NCBI GenBank assembly: GCA_947564305.1
Contig: CANOBT010000214.1
Coordinates: 1-8,218 of the forward strand
Direction: 5' to 3'
Source: an uncultured Lachnospiraceae bacterium
Lineage (GTDB): Bacteria; Bacillota_A; Clostridia; Lachnospirales; Lachnospiraceae
Length of the DNA: 8,218 nt
Within the stretch, counting starts at the first letter, position 1. The number at the start of each line of letters is the position of its first letter. Under the pieces are notes generated by a model. That model was not told the DNA's origin. It saw nothing but the letters and a program-made list of their open reading frames with translations, and did no database searches. Position numbers and translations under genes: made by a program. This document shows positions 1-6,112 of this stretch, one piece after another.

Positions 1-119
1 GTTCTTATCAAGGAATTCTATTTTCCATAGACACAAGATTTTTTACAGCCTCGTTTACGAAGAGACATTGTGTTGCTTATGTATTCCGTCGTATATTGCG
101 GAAATAAAATATTATTCAT
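1..119 (-). pseudogene. Remnant of a helicase/Res-like gene start following mod
   Basis: An ATG at 119 overlaps the mod stop codon by 8 nt (ATGAATAA) and has an excellent GAGGAGG 6 nt upstream, so a gene once started here. The frame reads MNNILFPQYTTEYISN, then TMSLRK, and stops at a TAG at 18-20 after 33 codons. Around 53-60 a different frame begins to look more protein-like (VNEAVKNLVSMEN), which suggests a frameshift soon after the MSLRK segment. Position directly after mod is where a type III restriction subunit (DEAD/DEAH helicase-nuclease) is normally found, and the opening residues resemble what I recall of such helicases. That identity is inference, because too little is in the window to show helicase motifs. 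The rest lies beyond the left edge. Confidence 0.4.
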
Positions 120-1001
120 CTTCAGCCTCCTCGTTTATCGGCGGATTTACAATATTTAAATTGTAATCGTCCCTACCAAACTCACATTCTGATAATAACA
201 TCTGTGGAATTTTCTTTATTACGATTCTCTTACTGATATGTTCCAATTTATCATCAAAAGATTTACACGCAATAATCAGAAACTCATTTTCCTTCATCGT
301 ATCCATGATGGAATTCACATAGCTGTCTGTCAAATGTCTTGTAGTCACAAACAAATAGGAGTTCTCTGTTCCATATGCCTGCTTCACTATATGTCCTTGC
401 AGAAAAATCTGCTGCTTTCCATACCCCCCGTGGGTCATTATCGGGATTTTTATACCTTTTATCCATTGCTGCAGTTCGTGAAAGTAAATTAGGACGCCAA
501 ATATCTTTATGCTTTGCATATACCAAAATGAAATCATGGCTGTCGGAAAACCAGGTCGCATCATTTTGTGGAGAATATTTCTTTTCCCAAATAACTGTAC
601 TTACAAAATTGCTGCGTCCAAACACTTCATCACATAATACTTTCAAATAATGCCCTTCGTCATCATCAATACTCACCCAAATACTTCCATCTTCTTTTAA
701 TAAACTGCGCAGCAATTCTAATCGTGGTTTCATAAGCGAAAGCCACTGGCTATGCTCCAAATTATCGTCATATTGCTCAAATGCAGCCCCCGTATTATAT
801 GGAGGGTCAATATATACACTTTATCTTTCCTGCATAGTCTTTTTCCTAAGCCTTCAGCGCCAACAGATTATCACCATGAATCAACATATTTTCCGTTTCT
901 TTTTCACCATAATCTTTCTTGGGGTCATGTATCAACAGCCGTGGTTCGACTTTTATCTAGTTTTCTTTTCCATACCATGTAAGTTCTAATTTATTTTCCA
1001 T
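112..1001 (-). pseudogene. mod: Decayed type III restriction-modification methylase (Mod)
   Basis: This is a broken adenine-specific DNA methyltransferase of the type III Mod, beta-class (N6/N4) family. The ATG at 1001 opens MENKLELTWYGKEN, then meets TAG at 957-959 (codon 15). The frame continues as LLIHDPKKDYG and MLIHGDNLLALKA to a second TAG at 846-848 (codon 52). A loss of two bases in a TA run near 811-817 shifts frame just before the catalytic IDPPYNTG motif (788-808). Next come DGSIWVSIDDDE, DEVFGRSNF and NPDNDPRGVWKA, all typical of Mod. Near 375-390 the reading jumps frame into an apparent C-terminus (TENSYLFVTTRHL to FGRDDYNLNIVNPP, stop at 112). What remains is about 290 codons against a usual 550-650. 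The segment that should carry the S-adenosylmethionine motif (FxGxG, downstream of DPPY in this class) is missing, so the product cannot be active. I see no strong ribosome site at 1001. Confidence 0.85.
126..132 (-). promoter_or_regulatory. Ribosome binding site deciding the start at 119
   Basis: GAGGAGG on the minus strand lies inside the last codons of mod and 6 nt before the ATG at 119. It supports translational coupling of mod to the downstream remnant. Confidence 0.6.
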
Positions 1002-1052
1002 TTCAGTCTACTGAATTATATTTGACCTTTATTTCCGATTAGATATTATGTT

Positions 1053-1316
1053 TTACCAATCAGCTATGTTATATTTCTCCAAAAGTTCTTTTGCTTTCTC
1101 CTCGCCTTCCTTTGTAATATACATGGATTTTGAACGGTGTGAACCCTGCCTTATGTAATCCTGCTCATCAAGCTTATTAAGCATATCAAAATCATAACCT
1201 TTCCACGCATACTTATCATCTTTATTGGCAAACCTATCTTGCTCTGTAAAATGTGACAGATAAATTAACATCATCGTCAATTCTTCCATTGCTGTCTTTG
1301 CATCTGTTTTTTCCAT
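1053..1316 (-). CDS. DUF6429 family small protein
   Basis: This 87-aa protein resembles the DUF6429 family, as judged from memory of its pattern: an opening EELTMMLIYLSHF helix, the segment WKGYDFDMLNKLDEQDYI, then GSHRSKSMYITKEGEEKAKELL. The second half looks like a winged-helix-type end, with a 'learns-from-charged-hairpin' stretch of S-K-S-M-Y-I-T followed by a helix, as in small DNA-binding proteins; a nucleic-acid role is inference and no molecular function is established. The start at 1316 is firm, with AAGGAG 6 nt upstream. It begins 54 nt after the stop of the 182-aa gene and is probably co-transcribed with it. The mod remnant starts about 50 nt downstream. The protein is soluble, with no signal peptide or membrane segment. 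Confidence 0.75.
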   Translation of the reverse strand: MEKTDAKTAMEELTMMLIYLSHFTEQDRFANKDDKYAWKGYDFDMLNKLDEQDYIRQGSHRSKSMYITKEGEEKAKELLEKYNIADW

Positions 1317-1370
1317 ACTATTCTCCTTCCAGTTTTTAGTATTTTTGCTTTTCTATATTTAATCAAACAT

Positions 1371-1919
1371 TCATAAACTGTAATGTAAATTACCATCTGC
1401 TTTTGCTGTCATATAGATCTGTTTAGACTGCACTGACATATTTTTGCCCAAACAAATTCCATATGGCACAACAATTCCGTCATGAATAATTACATCTTTA
1501 AATGGGATTAACGTGGCTTCCACAATCTGCGGCATTGGATAACTTTCCAATATTTCTCTCCACGAAGAATAAATCCCTTTCACAATATATGCCTCATTAT
1601 TATCAATAGAAATCAAAACAGAACCCTTCCTCAAATGTCGGTCTACAATAAATTTCCCACGTATTGATTTCTTCCAACTATTTACAATTTCTTTTTCCTC
1701 TTCACCCATCTTTTTAAAATCCGACAGCACAAATTCATCAATTATATCTTTATTTTCCCATAACTTAGAAGATATCAATGCAACTGATTGTAGTGGCAGT
1801 CCTTTCGGCAATGTCATCCCATAAAGTTCTTTTATCAGCTTATATTTTTGATTCACAAAGTCCAATAACGATATCCATAAATCATAAAATTGTTTCGCTT
1901 CCTCATCTGTTAAAATCAT
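1371..1919 (-). CDS. Conserved hypothetical protein, ~180 aa
   Basis: This is a 182-aa soluble protein with no named function. Visible parts are an N-terminal helical region (FYDLWISLLDFVNQKY, residues about 11-26), a middle segment ending in IRGKFIVDRHLRKGSVLIS (about 85-103), and a C-terminal beta-rich part with YSSWREILESYPMPQIVEA and PFKDVIIHDGIVVPYGI. The order 'WKxxxxGkFivxRHLkkGSvlIS ... SSWxEi ... PMPxxvEAtliPFkDvIihDGi' matches a family I recall seeing repeatedly in gut Clostridia as an unnamed hypothetical; I cannot give an accession. Its ATG overlaps the TGA of a possible upstream small ORF (ATGA), and the nearest Shine-Dalgarno (GAGG at 1931-1934) is 11 nt away, which is long and fits translational coupling. 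The gene is intact, with a TGA stop. Confidence 0.75.
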   Translation of the reverse strand: MILTDEEAKQFYDLWISLLDFVNQKYKLIKELYGMTLPKGLPLQSVALISSKLWENKDIIDEFVLSDFKKMGEEEKEIVNSWKKSIRGKFIVDRHLRKGSVLISIDNNEAYIVKGIYSSWREILESYPMPQIVEATLIPFKDVIIHDGIVVPYGICLGKNMSVQSKQIYMTAKADGNLHYSL

Positions 1920-2071
1920 ACCAGATACATCCTCATTTCTTCAATATTGTCCCATATAACAGCACTTGCCTCTATATTTTTCAGTTTCCTACAGCCACAC
2001 ACAATCATTTTTAACTCATGTGTAAATTGAACCTTGAATAAATCTTGCGTAACCTTGCGTAAATTCACCAC
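1916..2071 (-). CDS. Possible small ORF, 51 codons, coupled to the gene at 1919
   Basis: A short frame runs from tandem GTG codons (2071 or 2068) to a TGA at 1916-1918 that overlaps the next ATG as ATGA. The predicted end, IVCGCRKLKNIEASA then VIWDNIEEMRMYLV, has a protein-like composition, and the overlap suggests coupled translation. Against it: no convincing Shine-Dalgarno precedes the GTGs, the first part is made partly of a 10-bp near-tandem repeat, and an internal ATG would give only 30 residues. It could instead be the surviving C-terminus of a deleted longer gene. No function is recognised. Confidence 0.35.
   Translation of the reverse strand: MVNLRKVTQDLFKVQFTHELKMIVCGCRKLKNIEASAVIWDNIEEMRMYLV
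2032..2062. repeat. Short near-tandem 10-bp repeat
   Basis: CTTGCGTAA occurs at 2044-2052 and 2054-2062, a period of 10, with a degenerate third unit (CCTTGAATAA) at 2032-2041. It lies within the possible small ORF, and its role, if any, is unknown. Confidence 0.6.
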
Positions 2072-2088
2072 CTTACATCAAACTATTT

Positions 2089-2895
2089 TCATACAACAAT
2101 TCTATATTCCAAAACATGGCTTAAAAGTCTTCTTGGCTCTACCTCAAATTTCTTTGCAAGCGCCATATATCTATCATCCAATTTATCCTTATATTCTTCC
2201 TCGGCAGCCTTCTTATCTTCTTCTCTATGTAAAAGAAATTCCGATAGTCCATATGGTTGAAATCCCAACTTCTCCATCAAATTTTGAGAAGCAATATTAT
2301 CTGTATCTACCCTGCTTACAAACTCACGACGATCAGAAATATTCGCAACCGTTTCCAAATACATCTTTAAAGCTCTATATCCATATCCTTGATGGCAGTA
2401 ATCACTTTTTATTTCTATGGCAATCTCCCAAATTTTCCTGTTTAAGTTCTTCACTCCGCAGTAGCCAATAAAAACATTATCTTCTTTCCTTGCGATTGTA
2501 TAATACAAGCTTTCTTCAGATAAATATTCCTTCCACAACTCATTTTTAAATTCACGCTTTGCAAACGCGGATTTCATATACGCATATTCTTTCTTCAGAA
2601 AATAATAAGACTCCAAATCATTATCAACCGGTTTTCTTAAAACTATCTCGGAATCCTCGCAAAGTATATTCTCATCAAATAAAGATATGTCATATTCACC
2701 GCCTATTAAGGCTTCTTCTTTCTTTTCCAAATAACGAATCTCTTCTAAAAGTTCTTTTTCTTTTGCTTCCACCACACGTAGTATTTCCTCTTTCGTTACT
2801 ACTTCCTTCCCATTATTATCAAGTTTTTTCAGAAGTTCCAGTTCGTCAAGCAATTGCTTTCTCTCAATTTTTGCTGCTATTTCCTGCATAGACAT
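2089..2895 (-). CDS. GNAT family N-acetyltransferase with coiled-coil N-terminus
   Basis: This 268-aa protein is predicted to transfer an acetyl group from acetyl-CoA to an unknown amine substrate. Residues 1-62 are highly charged and helical (KIERKQLLDELELL, EAKEKELLEEIRYLEKKEE), a probable coiled coil. The GNAT domain spans about 85-225: it starts with EIVLRKPVDNDLESY, has the acetyl-CoA pyrophosphate-binding loop as HQGYGYRAL (168-176, the Q/RxxGxG/A motif), and ends with the usual DTDNIASQNLMEKLGFQPYG. A charged helical tail (225-268) follows. The fold resembles RimJ/RimL-type enzymes in outline, but the substrate cannot be told. An upstream in-frame ATG at 2976 would add 27 residues; I prefer 2895 because GAGGAGG lies 5 nt before it. 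It heads the minus-strand cluster of accessory genes. Confidence 0.85.
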   Translation of the reverse strand: MSMQEIAAKIERKQLLDELELLKKLDNNGKEVVTKEEILRVVEAKEKELLEEIRYLEKKEEALIGGEYDISLFDENILCEDSEIVLRKPVDNDLESYYFLKKEYAYMKSAFAKREFKNELWKEYLSEESLYYTIARKEDNVFIGYCGVKNLNRKIWEIAIEIKSDYCHQGYGYRALKMYLETVANISDRREFVSRVDTDNIASQNLMEKLGFQPYGLSEFLLHREEDKKAAEEEYKDKLDDRYMALAKKFEVEPRRLLSHVLEYRIVV

Positions 2896-2900
2896 ATTGA

Positions 2901-2907
2901 CCTCCTC
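2901..2907 (-). promoter_or_regulatory. Ribosome binding site deciding the GNAT start
   Basis: GAGGAGG sits 5 nt before the ATG at 2895. The longer alternative start at 2976 has only a weak GACGGGA-like match, so the shorter protein is favoured. Confidence 0.8.
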
Positions 2908-3020
2908 AAAAGCCATTTGTGCAAATAAACTGTATATTCGATAAAAATTCGTAAGAATTCTATTTTTTTTAACCATATTTTAATCCCGTCAGCTTTTTCT
3001 TCTTTTTTATTATTCCTTGC

Positions 3021-3037
3021 AAGTGACTCGGTCACTT
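3021..3037. repeat. Perfect 7-bp inverted repeat between genes
   Basis: AAGTGAC-TCG-GTCACTT forms a 7-bp stem with a 3-nt loop, 18 nt past the stop of the AAA-ATPase gene. No U-run follows on either strand: the minus strand continues GCAAGGAATAATAAA. It is therefore not a standard intrinsic terminator. It may be a weak processing/stabilising hairpin or an operator for the downstream GNAT gene. Confidence 0.5.
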
Positions 3038-3055
3038 TAAGGTCTAACAAATATT

Positions 3056-4771
3056 TTACAAAATTCTTTCTTCCATCCCATATGCGATCCTGCAGCTTTT
3101 CCTATAACAAGCCACCCCATACTTATGGATTGTCTGCATCCCCTCCTGTTTCAATCTCTCCACATAGCCGCCGTCTTCAATCTGCTTCATCGCCGCAGCA
3201 CATGCCTGCTCGTATGTTCCATCTTCCGCATACTTCACTTCTATGACACATCCCACTTTCGTCGCCGGAACTTCAAGGCTGATATCCGTATATCCCGCTC
3301 CCGATTCCATATTCGACCTTACAATCCAGCTTCCTTCCGCACCAAGCAATCCCAGTAATGTACCGTGATAAAAGTTTTCTTTCATCTCTTTCTTCACAAA
3401 CGTATCCCGAATGCTGATAGATACAGACATAAACTCATTGAACAGCCTCTGCATCTCCTCAGAGTTTCCCGTTTTCACAGCCTCACAGAACCCTTTCCAT
3501 CTATCCGTATCACTGATAATCTTCACCCTGAACCAGGAGCGAATCCGCTTTTCATAAATTCCCAATACTTCCCTGTTCGGGATTACAAGTTTATGCACCC
3601 CATTTTCCGGTTTTCCAACATCAGTCAGATATCCCGTCGCATAGAGAACGCTCCACAGATATGTCTGGCAGGTGTCTTCATCTTCATTATCAAGGTCCGT
3701 ATATGTCAATTCCGGAATTATCACCTTTTCCACCGCTTCACCGGAAATCAAGGCTTCAATCTGGTTCTTTGTCATTTCCGTTGCTGTCGCGAGAATATCC
3801 TGCACGATTGCGTTACTGCTGCTGTTTTCCCAATGCGCCTCCATAGGTGCGTCTTTCCATACACGCAATTTATCACATTGATTGAGCACATCCCACGGAC
3901 AATACACATCCTTATCCCCAAAATGATACCCGTCATACCATTCCTTTATTTCATCAAAAGAATCTTCAAGTCCATAATAGGACAGCATATCCCGTACTTC
4001 ACTGTCCGTAAATCCAAAGTACTCCGCAAAGTCTACATCTGATATCGTTCTTACCTTGAAATTATTGAGCCCTGTAAAGATACTCTCCCTTGCAATTCGA
4101 AGGCATCCGGTGATAACAGCAAAAAATAAACTTCGATTTGTTTTGAGCGCCGAGCTAAATAAGGAACGAATCAAGCTCACCATCTCTGAGTAATAACCGT
4201 TTTGATATGCTTTGTCCAAAGGCACATCATACTCATCAATTAAGACGATCACTGGTTCTCCATAATGTTTGAATAACAATTGTGTTAAAAGTCTCAGACT
4301 CTTATGAATATCAGCCGGTTTTGAAAAATCCTCCTCCATCAGACGATTCAGTTTCCCTTTCTCAGATGCTGTCAATTTGCTGCTGTCTAAGAGAAAAGCA
4401 AGGCGTTCCGCCTCTTCACTGACAACCCCTCCGAGCATATCATATGCCGTCTGAAAATCCCTTCCTTCCACGTCTTTCAGACTGATAGAAATTACCGGAT
4501 ATTTTCCCATATACTGCTCGCAAAGCTCCGTCTCTTTTGAAATCTCCAATCCATCAAATAAAGATGCATCTGTCCCTATCTCAAAAAAGGTTTTCAGCAT
4601 ATCTATATTCAGGCTCTTTCCAAACCGCCTTGGCCTGGTAAACAGATTGACGCTCCCTCTTGACTGAAGCAAATCGCGGATAAACCCCGTTTTATCGACA
4701 TAGTAGAAATCATCTCTTTTAAAATCTTGAAAAAATTCGATCCCTATTGGAAGTTTTTTCTTTATTTTCAT
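3056..4771 (-). CDS. AAA-ATPase-like protein with C-terminal PD-(D/E)XK nuclease-like domain
   Basis: This 571-aa protein is full length for the family (AAA-ATPase_like plus PDDEXK_9), which is common and multicopy in gut Clostridia and Bacteroidetes. The opening LPIGIEFFQDFKRDDFYYVDKTG is typical. A Walker A-like loop reads RPRRFGKS (46-53) and Walker B reads VIVLIDEYD (174-182). A conserved segment ITGCLRIARESIFTGLNNF lies at 220-238. The C-terminal nuclease-like core has YHGTLLGLL (468-476), GYTDISLE with Asp496, CVIEVKYA with Glu511 and Lys513, then Gln530. All presumed catalytic residues are present, so the gene looks intact. Its physiological role is not established; links to defence or mobile DNA are conjecture. 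The start is supported by AAAGGAG 6 nt upstream. It begins 59 nt after the AraC regulator's stop with no terminator visible between, so it may share that promoter. Confidence 0.9.
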   Translation of the reverse strand: MKIKKKLPIGIEFFQDFKRDDFYYVDKTGFIRDLLQSRGSVNLFTRPRRFGKSLNIDMLKTFFEIGTDASLFDGLEISKETELCEQYMGKYPVISISLKDVEGRDFQTAYDMLGGVVSEEAERLAFLLDSSKLTASEKGKLNRLMEEDFSKPADIHKSLRLLTQLLFKHYGEPVIVLIDEYDVPLDKAYQNGYYSEMVSLIRSLFSSALKTNRSLFFAVITGCLRIARESIFTGLNNFKVRTISDVDFAEYFGFTDSEVRDMLSYYGLEDSFDEIKEWYDGYHFGDKDVYCPWDVLNQCDKLRVWKDAPMEAHWENSSSNAIVQDILATATEMTKNQIEALISGEAVEKVIIPELTYTDLDNEDEDTCQTYLWSVLYATGYLTDVGKPENGVHKLVIPNREVLGIYEKRIRSWFRVKIISDTDRWKGFCEAVKTGNSEEMQRLFNEFMSVSISIRDTFVKKEMKENFYHGTLLGLLGAEGSWIVRSNMESGAGYTDISLEVPATKVGCVIEVKYAEDGTYEQACAAAMKQIEDGGYVERLKQEGMQTIHKYGVACYRKSCRIAYGMEERIL

Positions 4772-4830
4772 GACAATCTCCTTTCGTTACCAAGCCGTAA
4801 GCACAGACAGAATTAATTTCATACACTTCC

Positions 4831-5781
4831 CTACCACCCTGCCTCCGAATGAATAGAGAATTTAAAAAGCTGTTGTTCATAATTTTCCGGACGTTTCCGC
4901 CATTCATAGGGTGCGGCACCTGTTACCTGCCGGAAATTGCGGTTAAACGTTGATAACGTAGTAAATCCACATTTATGCGCAATGTCAGATATCGCGACGT
5001 CTGTTTTCTTCAAATATTCACAGGCAGTCCTTACCCGTACCAGGTTGATATATTCCAAGGGGCTCATTTTCATATAAGCAGAAAATACCCTTCTGAAATG
5101 TGTCTCACTCATGTGGCACCAATCCGCCAGTTCACGCACTTTGAGAGGCTCCATATAATGAAGCGTAATATAATCTAACGCTCTGGAAACAGAAATATTC
5201 ATCTTTCCTTCCATTTCCTGTTTTTCCTCGTACTCGGGTTCCTCCTCCTTGTTTTCCCGTACAATATGAATCAGCAAAGCCATCAGGATACCTTTGGCCT
5301 CCTCAATATAAAACTCTTTTGTCTCACGCATAATATCCAGGATTTCCCGAATCAGCCTCGCAATCTCAGGAGCTTCCCCTGCATTTTTCAACATTGCACG
5401 AGAATTGATCCTTTGAATCATACGTTCCGTTTTTTTCGGGTTACCCCCCCCCTGATAAAATTCGCGCAAAAAGCCCTCCATATCAATGAACAAATACTCC
5501 CACTGGCTGACAGTTCCTGGAGTGCTGTTCGTGGTATGGGGATAGTTTTTCGGTATCACGGTAAACTGTTCCTGATGGAACTTGAAATCCTGTTCTCCCA
5601 AGGTCATATCCCCTTGTCCTTTAAAGCAGTATCCAATCTCCATATAATTATGGAAATGAAGGTAATCAATGTCTCGTCCGTATGACTGAGTCCATTTATT
5701 CCCCAACAATGCCAGAATCGGACTTCCATCCGGCATTTTATAATACCGGAATTCCATTTTTGGTTTCTTTTTTTTACTCAT
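4831..5781 (-). CDS. AraC family transcriptional regulator
   Basis: This 316-aa cytoplasmic regulator has an N-terminal cupin-type sensing domain (about 20-110; HFHNYMEIGYCFKGQGD, then the QFTVIPKNYPHTT segment) and a C-terminal double helix-turn-helix. The first HTH is around 214-236 (KVRELADWCHMSETHFRRVF) and the second around 263-296 (ISDIAHKCGFTTLSTFNRNF, then TGAAPYEWRK), which is the AraC/XylS signature. The ligand is unknown and no sugar-utilisation operon is adjacent. An in-frame ATG at 5796 exists, but AGGAGA lies 6 nt before 5781 and actually overlaps the upstream choice, so 5781 is the start. A run of nine G residues encodes Gln-Gly-Gly-Gly at 110-113, between the two domains. The TTGACA/TAAAAT promoter and repeats upstream suggest self-regulation or switching. 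Confidence 0.92.
   Translation of the reverse strand: MSKKKKPKMEFRYYKMPDGSPILALLGNKWTQSYGRDIDYLHFHNYMEIGYCFKGQGDMTLGEQDFKFHQEQFTVIPKNYPHTTNSTPGTVSQWEYLFIDMEGFLREFYQGGGNPKKTERMIQRINSRAMLKNAGEAPEIARLIREILDIMRETKEFYIEEAKGILMALLIHIVRENKEEEPEYEEKQEMEGKMNISVSRALDYITLHYMEPLKVRELADWCHMSETHFRRVFSAYMKMSPLEYINLVRVRTACEYLKKTDVAISDIAHKCGFTTLSTFNRNFRQVTGAAPYEWRKRPENYEQQLFKFSIHSEAGW
5444..5452 (-). repeat. Poly-G tract (9 G) inside the araC-type coding sequence
   Basis: Nine consecutive C on the plus strand are nine G in the coding strand (CAG GGG GGG GGT AAC). With 10 G the frame reads CAG GGG GGG GGG TAA and ends at residue 113. With 8 G it ends at a TGA after 120 residues. Either change removes the whole DNA-binding domain. 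A 7-A run follows 6 nt later. Confidence 0.9.
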
Positions 5782-5787
5782 GCGTGT

Positions 5788-5793
5788 TCTCCT
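5788..5793 (-). promoter_or_regulatory. Ribosome binding site deciding the AraC start
   Basis: AGGAGA is 6 nt before the ATG at 5781 and lies inside the first codons of the alternative ATG at 5796, which rules against that alternative. Confidence 0.8.
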
Positions 5794-5806
5794 CATCAGG
5801 GGGTGT

Positions 5807-5893
5807 ACAAAGTTATCATTTACGGCCTATCCGGTCATGAACTATAACAAAGTATTTTCATCTGTAAATTTTACGCTTTCCCATACACTTTGT
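5807..5893. promoter_or_regulatory. Three ACAAAGT motifs at 40-bp steps
   Basis: ACAAAGT is at 5807-5813 and 5847-5853 on the plus strand, and on the minus strand at 5887-5893, where it overlaps the -35 TTGACA. Left edges are exactly 40 bp apart, roughly four helical turns, so all would face the same side of the DNA. They are candidate binding sites for the AraC-type regulator or another factor. Confidence 0.5.
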
Positions 5894-5896
5894 CAA
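5868..5896 (-). promoter_or_regulatory. SigA-type promoter for the AraC gene
   Basis: TTGACA (5896-5891) and TAAAAT (5873-5868) are separated by exactly 17 bp on the minus strand. Transcription would start near 5861, giving a leader of about 80 nt. Confidence 0.8.
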
Positions 5897-6036
5897 CTTT
5901 ACCCCCTGATGCATGACGCAATGGATTGGAAAATATCCGGCACAGCGTGCAAGAAGCAGAAACTATTCAGAAATGCGTGGAATAAACAATACAGACAGAG
6001 CTAGTAAAGGGGCAGACTAACCGAAGAAATATGAAA

Positions 6037-6065
6037 TTGTGATTATAATGGATAAGTGCTATAAT
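6037..6065 (+). promoter_or_regulatory. SigA-type promoter for the DUF3795 gene
   Basis: TTGTGA (6037-6042) and a perfect TATAAT (6060-6065) are 17 bp apart. The predicted start near 6072 leaves a leader of about 40 nt before the TTG start codon. Confidence 0.75.
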
Positions 6066-6112
6066 GAAGACGTTAAACAATTAGACAATCGAATTTTGTA
6101 GGAGAGCTTATT

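Larger units (their letters stand above)
5794..5911. repeat. 11-bp inverted repeat bracketing the AraC promoter
   Basis: CATCAGGGGGT at 5794-5804 recurs exactly inverted as ACCCCCTGATG at 5901-5911, with 96 bp between. One arm abuts the AraC ribosome site; the other lies 4 nt upstream of the -35 box. The whole promoter is thus enclosed while the RBS and ATG stay outside, the layout of an invertible promoter. It could equally be an operator pair for DNA looping. No recombinase is in the window. Confidence 0.75.
5782..6112. other. Divergent intergenic control region
   Basis: These 331 bp separate the minus-strand AraC gene from the plus-strand DUF3795 gene. They hold a promoter for each, an 11-bp inverted repeat around the AraC promoter and three ACAAAGT motifs, listed separately. 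From about 5912 to 6036 I see nothing I can name; the open frame there has no start signal or recognisable protein pattern. Confidence 0.7.

Noticed and set aside
846..959. Reassignment of TAG as a sense codon, since both in-frame stops in mod and the one in the downstream remnant are TAG
   Set aside because: The AraC gene ends naturally with TAG at 4831-4833, the DUF3795 gene also ends with TAG, and mod carries a frameshift and deletion that recoding would not cure. Decay is the simpler reading.
2896..2976. Longer GNAT start at 2976, adding 27 residues
   Set aside because: There is no good ribosome site there, and GAGGAGG is placed correctly for 2895.
3021..3037. Intrinsic terminator after the AAA-ATPase gene
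   Set aside because: The 7-bp stem is not followed by a U-run on either strand.
3365..4042. Long plus-strand open frame (225 codons) opposite the AAA-ATPase gene
   Set aside because: It lies wholly antisense to a gene with clear Walker and nuclease motifs, has no ribosome site, and its His/Phe/Ile-rich composition is that of a reverse-frame shadow. The same holds for 2034-2471, 5266-5685, 6886-7281 and 7486-7779.
4719..4919. Minus-strand open frame bridging the AraC and AAA-ATPase genes
   Set aside because: It overlaps both well-supported genes in another frame and has no start signal or recognisable content.
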